Source of the DNA: Alphaproteobacteria bacterium
GTDB lineage: Bacteria; Pseudomonadota; Alphaproteobacteria; Rickettsiales; SXRF01
Reading direction: 5' to 3'
Assembly (NCBI GenBank): GCA_025362975.1
Contig: JANYES010000005.1
Span: 86,592 to 150,591, forward strand
DNA: 64,000 nt
In this document: positions 44,377 to 54,220 of the stretch, one piece after another
How the letters are laid out: the number at the start of each line of letters is the position of its first letter
Numbering within the stretch: position 1 is the stretch's first letter
Translations under genes and position numbers: made by a program
Notes under the pieces: generated by a model
Databases searched by the model: none
What the model was told of the DNA's origin: nothing
Seen by the model: the letters and a program-made list of their open reading frames with translations, nothing else

Positions 44377-44595
44377 TCATTTTGCGGAGTATGATGTAAA
44401 TAATAAATCAATGCGGCGTTTGCTGTCTGCCCAATGACTAAACTCCGCCGCAGTCACAAGCAAATCATTAGATAATACGGAAATATCTTGTCACAGTTGA
44501 CGCTTTAAATCCTGACGCTCCCTTATACTTTCGGAATGAAAGCGGGTTTCTTCGAGGCGTTTAAGTTGTTTATCCCTCATTTCGTAAATAGGCAT
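44377..44595 (-). pseudogene. Relic of a NucS/DUF91-like endonuclease gene
   Basis: Read from ATG 44595 (AGGGAA upstream): MPIYEMRDKQLKRLEETRF, RERQDLKRQL, a TGA, then after it AAEFSHWADSKRRIDLL and a second stop. This is the order of the N-terminal half of PDDEXK-type proteins with EFxxWxDSxRRIDLL. The catalytic Glu-x-Lys half is missing and a stop interrupts the frame. The assignment is from memory of the family pattern. Confidence 0.55.
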
Positions 44596-45104
44596 GTATT
44601 CCCTGCCAATAATTTTGTAACCTTGCTACAGCCTTATTCGAGAAAATTGGTGGTGGCTGCAGCCATCAGCGAAGACCTCTTTCGGAGGTAATTCCCTATA
44701 GGAGGGTAATTTACAGGGAAAATCTTAAGTTGCAGCGTAAATTGGCGGTATCTTGGCAAAAAATGCTTTTTTCCAATTATTATTTATAAAATAGAGTATA
44801 TAAGCCGTCCAATTTGCTAATTCCCTGCCCATAGTCTTGCAGGGAATTAGCAAGGAATTCATAGTATCCAGTCTTGCGAGCACCGACAAAGCGTACCAGG
44901 TCCAAATCTGTCAATCCAGCCACATCATATTCTGCCGCCCTAGCAGACACTTTCTACACGACCATGATATCGGTAACTTTAATTTTGTGCCCATTTTGTA
45001 GCAGTCCCAAAAACCATAAGTGCCGTTGGTTCAATTTTTTCCAGCTTTCGTGATATCGTGCGTTACATTTATAGTGCAAGATCTTGCACCATAAATTTAC
45101 TTTG
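44596..45104. other. Non-coding gap with relic-like sequence
   Basis: About 500 bases with stops in all frames. An inverted repeat built on AATTCCCTG / CAGGGAATT (around 44819-44848) is visible. This is where the N-terminal catalytic domain of the downstream recombinase should lie, but I cannot find it. Confidence 0.35.
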
Positions 45105-45476
45105 ATGACAAATTGTTTGCCAATTGGCTGGGGACGGTTTCATGACGCGGATGAAAGTGCCTATTACGAATATATTTGTCGCCGCGCCGGGATTGACGTG
45201 CAATATGTGGCCGAACAATTTGAGAATGACGGCAGCCCGGTTTCTACTATCGTTAAGGGTGTGAAGCGTGCCATGGCCAGAGAATACAGCCGTGAGCTCT
45301 CCACCAATGTATTTGCCGGGCAGTGCAGGCTGAGCTTGGTTATCGTCAGGGGGGAGCAGCAGGCTAACCCACATATTACATGCGGCGGCATGGTGGACAA
45401 CCATCGGCTCAACCCGCGTCCGAGGGCTGTATTTCCTCTACAAAAGGCAATTACAAGCCTTGTAGAAATGCCATAA
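45105..45476 (+). pseudogene. Relic of a large serine recombinase
   Basis: The frame gives WGRFHDADESAYYEYICRRA, then VAEQFENDGSPVST, IVKGVKRAMAREYSRELS and VFAGQCRL, which is the middle of a large serine recombinase (end of the catalytic domain and start of the recombinase domain). After CRL the family's next block, ELGYRQGGAAG, is found in another frame at about 45334, and DNHRLNPR returns in the first frame, so there are at least two frameshifts. The N-terminal catalytic serine region is absent. Confidence 0.65.
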
Positions 45477-45617
45477 TAGTCAGGTTTTAGTACGCTGGCA
45501 ATCAACGGCTCGCTAAAGTTGCGCAATTTGCTATTATGATAAACTCCACCTATGTTGAATCGCTAATAGTTACTTATTGTTAATTTAAATAGTTGAAGTT
45601 CAGCAAATTTAGGAATT

Positions 45618-48374
45618 ATGAATACTTCCCCTAACTCTAATCTAAATTTAAACAAAGATTCCTATTTACGTTTATTGCTCGATTCAAAGGCGTCAGCGTT
45701 TTATGCAGTTAATTGCGATGGCGCGACCACGCATTGTAATAATGTATTTCTAAGAATACTTGGGTTTGAAAGTAGTCAGCAGGTTATGGGGTTAAAACTG
45801 CATGACACCATTCACCATAAACACCCGAATGGTACTCATTATCCTGTCGAGCAATGCCCAATTTATAATGTAGCCAAAAATGGCGGGGCTGCGCATGTAG
45901 ATAATGAAGTATTCTATAGGACTGATGGTCAAAGCATCCCTGTTGAATATTGGGTTTATCCCATTGTGAATAATGGAGAACATGTTGGAGCAATTTGCAC
46001 ATTTATTGACATTACGGAGCGTAAAGACGCTGAGCATGCGCTACTAGAAAGCGAGAAACGTGTTCGCCTGATTATTGATTCCGCATTAGATGCCGTAATA
46101 GTGACCGATAGCTCAGGCATTATCACTGAATGGAACACACAAGCGGAAATAATCTTTGGCTGGAGCCAGAACGAAGCGGTGGGAAGTCAAATGAGTGAGA
46201 TGATTATTCCTGTCGAATATCGTCATTTTCATCATGCAGGAATGAGCCATTTTTTAAAAACGGGTGAACAGAAAATACTCAATAAAAGAATTGAAATTAC
46301 CGCTTTAAGTAAGCGCGGAGAGATTTTCCCAATCGAGTTAACCGTAACTTTCCAGCAGTATAAAGGTCAAACGCACTTTACCGCATTTGCACGTGATATA
46401 ACCGAACGGAAACGCAGTGAGGAAAAGTTACGTGAATCGGAGGAGCAATTCCGCCAACTAGCAAATTCTATACCGCAACTTGCATGGATGACGGATGCAA
46501 CAGGAGCGTGTCATTGGTTCAATCAACGCTGGTATGATTATACGGGTAGCGATCTGGAGGAAATGCAAGGCTGGGGATGGAAGAGTGTTCATCACCCGGA
46601 TTTTGTAGATAGAGTGACCGAGGGTTATAAAAAAGCCATAAAAATGGGTCTAGCTTGGGAAGATACATACCCCTTACGTAGTAAAACGGGAGATTACCGC
46701 TGGTTCCTCTCACGAGCATTCCCACTTCAGGATGCATCGGGCCGTTCTGTAAGATGGTTTGGTACAAACACTGACGTTACCGATCAAAGAGATGCGGCGC
46801 AGGCTCTTTACGAAGCACAGGAACGTTCCCGCCTTATGTTTGAAAGCATTAAGGACTATGCCGTCATTTCTATGGACACCAAAGGCATCATAATCGACTG
46901 GAATTCAGGCGCTGAAGAGATTTTTGGTTACACAAAGAGTGAAATTATCGGTACTCCACTATCTTTTATATTTACACCTGAAGATCGTGTAGCCGAAGCC
47001 GATGTAAAAGAAATAAAAACTGCTGCTGAGACAGGACGTGCCATGGATGAGCGCTGGCATGTCCGGAAAGATGGCAATCGTTTCTTTGCCAGCGGTATAT
47101 TGTCGGCAATTAAGGACAATTCAGGGAAACTGTTGGGATTTACAAAGATCGCCCGTGACATTACAAGCCGGAAAAAGGCAGAGGAAATGATGATTGAGGC
47201 ACGCAATGCAGCAGAAGCAGCCAATATTGCCAAGTCTGAGTTTCTGGCTAATATGTCGCATGAAATCCGCACACCTATGAATGCTGTCATTGGGCTTTCC
47301 AATATTTTGGCTATGAGCCAACCACTAACCCCAAAACAAAAAGAATTCATTAAAACACTTCAGCTATCAGCTGACTCACTTCTAAGCTTAATAAATGACC
47401 TGCTGGATATTGCTAAAATTGAAGCGCGAACTGTTGAACTTGAACACATTCCTTTCGTCATGTCGCAAATGGTTCAAGAGGTCATCAGTATCGTATCCGT
47501 CCGTGCAAAGGAAAAGGGCTTATCCTTTACGATGGATGATGAATGCGTTAGGGACTGGACGTTTATTGGTGATCCAACACGTTTACGTCAGATTATGATG
47601 AACCTTTGCAGCAACGCAGTAAAATTTACTGACCACGGCGGCATTCATATTGCCATCACTTGTAAACCGGCTGCACAACCACACATACAAGATATATGTA
47701 TTTCAGTTAAAGACACCGGAATCGGCATAGCACCTGACCAGCTGGCAACGATTTTTGAGAAATTCATACAGGCCGATAGTTCTATTAATCGTAAATATGG
47801 CGGCACAGGACTTGGGCTAGCGATCACTAAAACTTTAGCAGAAATTATGGGTGGCACGATTAAAGTTGAAAGCACTGTAGGAAAAGGTTCCGATTTTATG
47901 GTTTGTATAGTGCTGCCTTTAGCTGTCGAAGGCATGGATCATGCTTATGCGAATGGTGCGCATATAACTCCACCGGATCAGGAAAGAAACTTAAATCAGC
48001 TCAAGATATTAATCGTCGAAGATTACGCGCCTAATGTACTCGTGGTTCAAACATTTCTAGAACAATTTGGCTATAGTACAGATGTCGCTACTAATGGTAA
48101 GGAAGCATTTGAAAGAATAAAGCTGGGAGGCATTGCGGCAGTATTGATGGATGTTCAAATGCATGGAATGAATGGATTTGACGCAACGCAGTTAATTCGA
48201 AATCATGAGAAGCAAGGTAATTTATTACCTGTCCCCATTATTGGTATGACTGCCCATGCCTTATCAGGAGATAGAGAGCGCTGTATCAGCGCCGGTATGG
48301 ACGATTACATTTCTAAACCATTCAATCCTAATGTATTGAAGGAAAAGCTTAGTGCTCTCATTACGCCACAGTAG
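45618..48374 (+). CDS. Hybrid histidine kinase with four PAS domains and a receiver
   Basis: A 918-residue protein with no membrane segment. Four PAS domains occupy about residues 9-140, 145-265, 275-400 and 405-525; three of them are followed by DITERK, DVTDQR or DITSRK linkers. The kinase core has NMSHEIRTPMNAVIG with His548, an N box near 660 (LCSNAVKF) and G boxes (DTGIGIAPDQL, YGGTGLGLAI). A C-terminal receiver has Asp845 in LMDVQMHG and Lys in ISKPF. It should autophosphorylate on His548 and pass the phosphate to its own receiver. No output domain, so a phosphotransfer partner is needed; the nearby receivers and kinases are candidates. Confidence 0.92.
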   Translation: MNTSPNSNLNLNKDSYLRLLLDSKASAFYAVNCDGATTHCNNVFLRILGFESSQQVMGLKLHDTIHHKHPNGTHYPVEQCPIYNVAKNGGAAHVDNEVFYRTDGQSIPVEYWVYPIVNNGEHVGAICTFIDITERKDAEHALLESEKRVRLIIDSALDAVIVTDSSGIITEWNTQAEIIFGWSQNEAVGSQMSEMIIPVEYRHFHHAGMSHFLKTGEQKILNKRIEITALSKRGEIFPIELTVTFQQYKGQTHFTAFARDITERKRSEEKLRESEEQFRQLANSIPQLAWMTDATGACHWFNQRWYDYTGSDLEEMQGWGWKSVHHPDFVDRVTEGYKKAIKMGLAWEDTYPLRSKTGDYRWFLSRAFPLQDASGRSVRWFGTNTDVTDQRDAAQALYEAQERSRLMFESIKDYAVISMDTKGIIIDWNSGAEEIFGYTKSEIIGTPLSFIFTPEDRVAEADVKEIKTAAETGRAMDERWHVRKDGNRFFASGILSAIKDNSGKLLGFTKIARDITSRKKAEEMMIEARNAAEAANIAKSEFLANMSHEIRTPMNAVIGLSNILAMSQPLTPKQKEFIKTLQLSADSLLSLINDLLDIAKIEARTVELEHIPFVMSQMVQEVISIVSVRAKEKGLSFTMDDECVRDWTFIGDPTRLRQIMMNLCSNAVKFTDHGGIHIAITCKPAAQPHIQDICISVKDTGIGIAPDQLATIFEKFIQADSSINRKYGGTGLGLAITKTLAEIMGGTIKVESTVGKGSDFMVCIVLPLAVEGMDHAYANGAHITPPDQERNLNQLKILIVEDYAPNVLVVQTFLEQFGYSTDVATNGKEAFERIKLGGIAAVLMDVQMHGMNGFDATQLIRNHEKQGNLLPVPIIGMTAHALSGDRERCISAGMDDYISKPFNPNVLKEKLSALITPQ

Positions 48375-48504
48375 CCACCTTTACTTTTAAGGTCTCGCCC
48401 TGTATGCCGCCTCGATCTTGGCAACGTTGATCTTCTGCATTTCATCATCGCCTCGGTACGCCATCTGGCAAGATTGGTTGAACCGGGAATAAACGAATAA
48501 CAAT

Positions 48505-48944
48505 TCACCTGTCACTAATCAGCGCCATCAAAATGCTATCGGCAACCATAAGCAGGCCACCAATCGCCACCTTCCAATTTTATTGCTTCGCCCAGGAAGG
48601 CAATCGCAAAAACGATTACCAACACAATGCTTAATTTATCGACTGACGCAACACGCGAGGCATCTCCAAGCTGGAGCGCACGATAGTAACACAGCTAGGA
48701 TAACCCCGTTGCAATCCCGGAAAGCACCAACATGGATATACCGAAAATGGATATCTTATCCAGCGGCTGCCATTCATTACGAAACGCTACAATGATAGCA
48801 ACCATAATCAGAATGACCATCGTGAGGATAAAGGTTGCGAGGTTGAAATTTATCTCACTCACCCCAGCTTATCAAAATAGCAGTTAGTGCAGCGAAGCAG
48901 ACAGAACCCAAGGCAAATAACACCCAATTATTAATTTGGTTCAT
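48505..48944 (-). pseudogene. Relic of an EamA-type transporter
   Basis: Read from ATG 48944: NWVLFALGSVCFAALTAIL, then a frameshift, INFNLATFILTMVILIMVA, then FRNEWQPLDKISIFG, GISMLVLSGIATGLS, a TAG where tryptophan is expected, LCYYRALQLGDASRVASVDK, then IVLVIVFAIAFLGEA and further frame loss. This is the order of the short (about 140-residue) EamA/DMT-type permease. At least two frameshifts and one nonsense codon mean it is dead. Confidence 0.75.
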
Positions 48945-48947
48945 ACC

Positions 48948-49337
48948 CTAATTTTTCTGCATGGAGGAAGCACAATGGTTTGATTCGATAATAGACAATT
49001 GCTCGGAGAGCCAGGTCTCTGATTTCATCTCTTTTCCATCCTTTAAATGCACAAAATACGATTCACCTGTAAACGAAGATTTGCTGCCAACATAATGAAT
49101 AAATTGTTTGGCGGTCGTGATTTTATTACCGGCATATTGCCACTTCTCTTCCATATGCTTTCTAGCGGCAGCCCCATCATACGCTTTTCCATTACGGAGA
49201 AATTGCATATCGGAACTTTCAATTAACTTTAGAACCTGCTCTATTTTTTGCGGCTCACTGAGTGTTTCACATGCCGCGGCAGGAAATGCCCATAGCCAGA
49301 CCATTACTATAAAAATACTGAGAGTTTTAGCTAACAT
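48948..49337 (-). CDS. Exported DUF5329-like protein
   Basis: A 129-residue protein with a signal peptide (AKTLSIFIVMVWLWAFPAAAC, cleavage near the Ala-Ala-Ala). The mature part has KIEQVLKLIESSDMQFLRNG, AARKHMEEKW, QFIHYVGSKSSFTGESYFVHLKDG, typical of DUF5329. Function unknown. ATG 49337 with AAGGAA seven bases before it is preferred to the longer frame from 49370. It lies between two relics but seems intact itself. Confidence 0.7.
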   Translation of the reverse strand: MLAKTLSIFIVMVWLWAFPAAACETLSEPQKIEQVLKLIESSDMQFLRNGKAYDGAAARKHMEEKWQYAGNKITTAKQFIHYVGSKSSFTGESYFVHLKDGKEMKSETWLSEQLSIIESNHCASSMQKN

Positions 49338-49375
49338 CAAAAGATTCCTTATTAGACAAAGGTAAGGCAAACAAG

Positions 49376-49522
49376 TTAACCGTTGGGATTTGGATGAGAT
49401 GTGGTTTTTCCGAGCCAGGTCATAGTCACGGTATCGCCGCCGGTTTCGCCCAGCGTCGTTGCTAGAATTTTAATTATCCAGAAAATTAGGGTAACTTCTG
49501 GGACTTTATTCAGTGATTTCAT
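49376..49522 (-). pseudogene. Truncated DUF347 (COG4705-like) membrane protein
   Basis: A 48-residue frame: MKSLNKVPEVTLIFWIIKIL, then ATTLGETGGDTVTMTW and GKTTSHPNPNG, then stop. The ATTLGETGGDT block is the N-terminal repeat motif of the COG4705 membrane proteins, which are normally about 250 residues. The rest is deleted; the stop is followed directly by the DUF5329-like gene. Confidence 0.6.
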
Positions 49523-49784
49523 TTATTTTAAAATGTTATTGAGCTTTCTTATAGAAACTCCGTTCGACACAGTTTTACTGTTGTCTTGAAATAGCTCTCA
49601 TAATCATACAAGAAATCAATCTATTGAGATTTATGATTTATTATTCGAGAAATAACCTTAATTAAGAGGCGCAATCAGCAATAATAAAGGTTAATTAATC
49701 ATTTATAAATGATATTTCAGTATATTTGGAACAATAATTTTAATCAATAAATGCGTATAAAACATATTAGAATGCAAACAAATA

Positions 49785-50408
49785 ATGATCACACTTGAAC
49801 AAATTAGAGCTGCGCGTGCCATGCTGGGTTTAAAACAGCATGAACTTGCAGAGAAAGCCGGGCTATCCACAGGTACGCTGAATAATATTGAGCGGGGTGT
49901 ACAGACAGATCCTAAATTGAGCACATTAAAAGCCATACAAAAAGCGCTGGAAGCAGAAGGAATTCAATTTACTGAAGGGGAAACTGGTGAACTAGGTATT
50001 CGCTTAAAACCCCCTCATCCTCACCCCTATAGTGGAACGATTACGCTGCTTATTATCGATGACAGCCAATCAGACCGTAAACTTTACAAAGCATGGTTGG
50101 GCAAGCAGCCCGATAAAAAATACAAAATCATCGAAGCAGGTAATGCAAAAGAAGGGTATGAGGCGTTTATCAAGTATACGCCTGCCTGCATCATTCTTGA
50201 TTTTATGATGTACGGCAAAGATGGCTTTCAGTTGCTAATTGAGATGAAAAGAGAAAATCCTGAAATTCCTCCGATTATTTTTGTTACGGCCATGCATTCT
50301 GATGTAGTTGAGAAAGATGCGATAGCCTTAGGTGTGCATACCTATTTGGATAAGAAAAATCTTACCAAAGAAAGGCTGTATAATGCAGTTACTAAAGCAT
50401 TATCGTAG
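49785..50408 (+). CDS. XRE-type HTH / receiver fusion protein
   Basis: A 207-residue protein. Residues 3-60 form an XRE/Cro-type HTH (RAARAMLGLKQHELAEKAG, STGTLNNIERG). A short linker leads to a receiver domain from about 86: LLIIDDSQSDRKLY (acidic pocket), Asp139 in IILDFMM, VTAMHS and the Lys in LDKKN. Normal response regulators have receiver first and DNA-binding last; this order is reversed. It may be a DNA-binding protein controlled by phosphorylation from the kinase whose gene overlaps its 3' end by 26 bases. Confidence 0.85.
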   Translation: MITLEQIRAARAMLGLKQHELAEKAGLSTGTLNNIERGVQTDPKLSTLKAIQKALEAEGIQFTEGETGELGIRLKPPHPHPYSGTITLLIIDDSQSDRKLYKAWLGKQPDKKYKIIEAGNAKEGYEAFIKYTPACIILDFMMYGKDGFQLLIEMKRENPEIPPIIFVTAMHSDVVEKDAIALGVHTYLDKKNLTKERLYNAVTKALS

Positions 50409-53400
50409 GAAAGACATAAGCCATCCGGGCCAACAATCTCTGATTCGCGGCACACTCGCCCGCACTCTATTGGTACCTACAGTACTTTGCCTTTTTGTAT
50501 TGTTGCTCGACTTAGCTACACCGCGTGGTGTGGCTATGGGCATTGCTTATATACCGCTCATTTTATGCGGGTTATGGTATACTCGTCCGCACATAACGTT
50601 TGTTTTTGCTGCCATTGCTACTTCGTTGACGATTGTAGCGGTTTTTGTCAAGGCTCCAAGTGATGTTGCAATGTGGATGGTGCTTTTAAACCGTTTCATG
50701 ACGATATGCGTGCTGTGGTTCGTGGCCGCGCTCATCTATTCGCACCGCAAATACGAGCAAATACTAAAGCAGAGCGAAAAGCCTTTCAAATCCCTAGCGG
50801 ATGCGCTTCCTCACATAGTATGGACTGCTACACCGGATGGCGATTTAGATTATTATAATCAATTATGGTTTGATTATACAGGAATGACATTCGAGCAAAC
50901 CAAGGGATGGGGTTGGAAGCCGGTATTACATCCTGATGATTTACAGAACTGCATAGATGTTTGGACAAATGCCATAAAGAACGGGGAATTCTTTGAAAAT
51001 GAATACCGGTTTAAAAGAGTATCAGATGGAACCTATAGATGGCATTTAGGGCGCGGGACACCCGTTAGAGATGCTAATGGCATAATTGTAAAATGGTTTG
51101 GCACTTGTACTGATATACAAGATCAAAAACGTTCCTTGCATGATTTAAAAGAGAGTGTCGAACAGTTCCAACTTTTAGCAAATTCGCTTTTGCAATTGGT
51201 GTGGATGGCAGATGAAACCGGCTGGATATATTGGTATAATGACCGTTGGTACGAATACACCGGTACTGTAGCTAAAGATATGGAAGGTTGGGGTTGGCAA
51301 TCGGTACATGATCAAGAAAAATTGCCCTCGGTCATGGAAAAATGGCAAAAATCCATTGCTACAAGTGAACCTTTTGAAATGGTGTTTCCCTTAAAAGGTA
51401 CTGATGGCGTATTCCGACAATTCCTGACACGTGTCACTCCCGTCAAGGATGGCACTGGAAAAACTACAAAATGGCTGGGAACCAATACGGATATAACCGA
51501 CCAAAAAGGTGCTGAAAATAAGGCACTTGAAGCTCTGCGTTTAAGCGAAGCACGCTATGATCTAACGGTCCAGGGAATGAGTATAGGAGTATGGGACTGG
51601 AATGTAGCAACCGGAGAATTATATTGGTCAAAAAGATTTCAAGATATGCTGGGAATAAATGATCAAGAATTCAGGCCTCATTATGAAGAATTTGTTAACC
51701 GTTTACATCCGGATGATAAAGAAGTCACGGAGAAAATGCTCTTTGATCATTTGAAGAATCTTTGCTCATACAACGTAGAATATAGGCTAAAACATACCAA
51801 TGGTGACTATATTTGGATTCACGCGCACGGGCAAGCCCAATGGGATGAAAATGGTGAGCCCGTTCGCATGGCAGGCTCGGTCATTGATATTAGCGATCGC
51901 AAAAAAACGGAAGAAGAGCGGAAAAAGTTAATTGCCATTATTGAAGAGTCTACTGATTATATTGGAGTGGCGGATTTACAAGGAAATTTACAATACCATA
52001 ATCGTAGCGCTAGACGCATGGTTGGTTTGCCCGAGGATTATGATTTATCAACAATAAAAATTTCTGAGATGCACCCTGCGTGGGCCTCAAAGTTAGTATT
52101 GGAACAGGGAGTACCTGCGTGCTTTGAATTTGGTTCCTGGCATGGTGAGACAGCACTATTACACAAAGATGGCCATGAAATTCCTGTGCTGCAAAATTTA
52201 GCGTTACATCGTAATGGTAAAGGTGAGCCTCTTTGCTTCACGACCATTATTCGCGATATCAGGGAACGGAAAAGGGAGGAACTCTTATTAAAGGTAAGTG
52301 AAGAGCGCCTCAATCTAGCAACTTCCGGGACAAGCGACGGATTATGGGATTGGGATTTAATAACGGATAAAGTTTATTATTCGCCGAGGTTTATGTATCA
52401 CTTAGGGTATGAGGTAAACGAAATGCCTTATACTTTGGAGACATTCAAATGCCTGCTTCATCCTGACGATATTGAGCGAACCTTTGAAGCGGTTACAGCA
52501 GCTCATAAACGTAAAGCTCCATACGATATAGAGTATCGCCTGCGGCATAAAGAAGGGCATTATATATGGTGTCATGCGACGGGACAAACCGTCTGGGATG
52601 AAAGGGATCACCCTGTACGCATGACTGGTTTCTTATCCAATATTGATAAACGTAAGCACTCGCAGGAATCATTGGAAATCAGTGAATCGTTTAATCGTAG
52701 TCTAATGGATGCTAGTGGGGATTGTATCAAAATTTTGGATATTAAGGGACAGTTGATGCGGATGAATAGTCCGGGTTTATGTATTATGGAAATTGATGAT
52801 TTTGGTCCATTATGCGGCAAAGAATGGTGGAGTCTCTGGCCTGAAGTTACGCAATCGGAAGTCAAAAAATCTGTGGAAGAAGCCACGAAAGGTAATCAAT
52901 ATCGGTTTCAGGCTTTTTGCCCTACAGCCAAAGGAACTCCTAAATGGTGGGATGTTCAAATTTCACCTGTTTTGGATACCGACGGGACGATTTTGCATTT
53001 ATTATCGGTTTCCCGTGATATCACTCAGCGTGAAGTATTAATCGAGAAACTTGCTGAATCCAACACGGAATTAGAGCGTTTTGCTTATGTGGCTTCACAC
53101 GATATGCAGGAGCCACTCCGGATGATTGCTAATTTTGGTGAGCTGATCTCAGAGGAGTACGGCAATAAACTTGATGCAGAGGGCAAGGAATATGTTCATC
53201 TGGTTACAGAATCGGCTATACGCATGCAGAATATGGTAGATGACCTATTGGAATATGCGCGGATAGGCAACGAAGGCATACGGTTGGTCACTATTAATGG
53301 GGCCGAAGAATTAAAACATGCGCTCGACAATTTATCGGCATCCATTCAGGAACAAAAAGCGAACATAACCTTTGACCAATTGCCACCAATTAAGGGTAAT

Positions 53401-53748
53401 GCGGTGCAGTTTATACGGTTGCTCCAAAACTTAATTGGCAACGGATTAAAATACCAAGCGGAGGGAGCTAAACCATCTATCCATGTAGGAGTAGAGGATC
53501 AAGAAAATAACTTGTTATTCTCAGTCCGCGATAATGGTATTGGCATGCCAAATGAATATGCGACCCAAGTTTTTGAACCTTTTAAGCGACTGCATACTTG
53601 GGCTGAGTATAAAGGAACAGGTATTGGCCTTGCTGTAAGCAAAAAAATCGTTGAAAATCATGGAGGAAGAATTTGGGCGACGTCGGAACTGGGCAAAGGG
53701 AGCACTATTTATTTTACGCTCCCGAAAATCAAACTGGAGGAGTTATGA
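50383..53748 (+). CDS. Membrane histidine kinase with six PAS domains
   Basis: A 1121-residue protein. Three or four N-terminal membrane segments (LLVPTVLCLFVLLLDLA, GIAYIPLILCGLWY, FVFAAIATSLTIVAVFV, MTICVLWFVAALIY) are followed by six PAS domains between about residues 135 and 885. The kinase core has FAYVASHDMQEPLRMI with His906 and DNGIGMPNEYA plus YKGTGIGLAV as nucleotide-binding boxes. The core resembles phytochrome-type kinases that work with small single-domain response regulators, and such a regulator follows with an ATGA overlap. The longer frame from 50332 lies inside the XRE gene; ATG 50383 with GAAAGG upstream is preferred. Confidence 0.9.
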   Translation: MQLLKHYRRKDISHPGQQSLIRGTLARTLLVPTVLCLFVLLLDLATPRGVAMGIAYIPLILCGLWYTRPHITFVFAAIATSLTIVAVFVKAPSDVAMWMVLLNRFMTICVLWFVAALIYSHRKYEQILKQSEKPFKSLADALPHIVWTATPDGDLDYYNQLWFDYTGMTFEQTKGWGWKPVLHPDDLQNCIDVWTNAIKNGEFFENEYRFKRVSDGTYRWHLGRGTPVRDANGIIVKWFGTCTDIQDQKRSLHDLKESVEQFQLLANSLLQLVWMADETGWIYWYNDRWYEYTGTVAKDMEGWGWQSVHDQEKLPSVMEKWQKSIATSEPFEMVFPLKGTDGVFRQFLTRVTPVKDGTGKTTKWLGTNTDITDQKGAENKALEALRLSEARYDLTVQGMSIGVWDWNVATGELYWSKRFQDMLGINDQEFRPHYEEFVNRLHPDDKEVTEKMLFDHLKNLCSYNVEYRLKHTNGDYIWIHAHGQAQWDENGEPVRMAGSVIDISDRKKTEEERKKLIAIIEESTDYIGVADLQGNLQYHNRSARRMVGLPEDYDLSTIKISEMHPAWASKLVLEQGVPACFEFGSWHGETALLHKDGHEIPVLQNLALHRNGKGEPLCFTTIIRDIRERKREELLLKVSEERLNLATSGTSDGLWDWDLITDKVYYSPRFMYHLGYEVNEMPYTLETFKCLLHPDDIERTFEAVTAAHKRKAPYDIEYRLRHKEGHYIWCHATGQTVWDERDHPVRMTGFLSNIDKRKHSQESLEISESFNRSLMDASGDCIKILDIKGQLMRMNSPGLCIMEIDDFGPLCGKEWWSLWPEVTQSEVKKSVEEATKGNQYRFQAFCPTAKGTPKWWDVQISPVLDTDGTILHLLSVSRDITQREVLIEKLAESNTELERFAYVASHDMQEPLRMIANFGELISEEYGNKLDAEGKEYVHLVTESAIRMQNMVDDLLEYARIGNEGIRLVTINGAEELKHALDNLSASIQEQKANITFDQLPPIKGNAVQFIRLLQNLIGNGLKYQAEGAKPSIHVGVEDQENNLLFSVRDNGIGMPNEYATQVFEPFKRLHTWAEYKGTGIGLAVSKKIVENHGGRIWATSELGKGSTIYFTLPKIKLEEL

Positions 53749-54203
53749 AAGTGGATACCATTCAGCACAAGGGTAGGCCGGCAGAAATTCTGCTGGTTGA
53801 GGATAATCATGGCGACGTACTTTTAACTAAGAAGGCTTTCAAGCAAGCAAAAATAGCAAATAACATTACTGTTGCCAAAAATGGTGAGGAAGCGATGCAA
53901 ATTTTGCGTCGTGAGGGGGTGTACGCGGATGCACACCTACCCGATTTAATTTTGCTAGACCTTAATTTACCTAAAAAAAGTGGCAAGGATGTACTTCAGG
54001 AAATAAAATCGGATGACCTACTTAAGCATATACCTGTAGTTGTCCTCACCAGCTCCCGCGCAGAACTGGATGTGGTAAAAACCTATGATCTACACGCTAA
54101 CAGCTATATTATTAAACCAGTAAATCTCCAAAAATTCAGTGAAATTGTCGCAAGCATTGAGCGGTACTGGTTTACGATTGTCGTCTTAACAGATGAGCAA
54201 TAG
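53745..54203 (+). CDS. Single-domain response regulator (Rcp1-like)
   Basis: A 152-residue receiver protein: EILLVEDNHGDVLL, phosphoacceptor Asp72 in LILLDLNLPKKSG, VVVLTSS and the Lys in YIIKPVN. No output domain. GGAGGAG lies before the ATG, which overlaps the kinase stop (ATGA), so it is the direct partner of the six-PAS kinase. The frame is open further upstream inside the kinase gene, but that start is not supported. Confidence 0.9.
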   Translation: MKVDTIQHKGRPAEILLVEDNHGDVLLTKKAFKQAKIANNITVAKNGEEAMQILRREGVYADAHLPDLILLDLNLPKKSGKDVLQEIKSDDLLKHIPVVVLTSSRAELDVVKTYDLHANSYIIKPVNLQKFSEIVASIERYWFTIVVLTDEQ

Positions 54204-54220
54204 AATAGAGAAAGAACTTT

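Noticed and set aside
44250..44420. Minus-strand frame ending in YLIYNQLGQFSDYQ
   Set aside because: Protein-like but has no start, begins right after a stop and overlaps the better-supported NucS-like relic in another frame.
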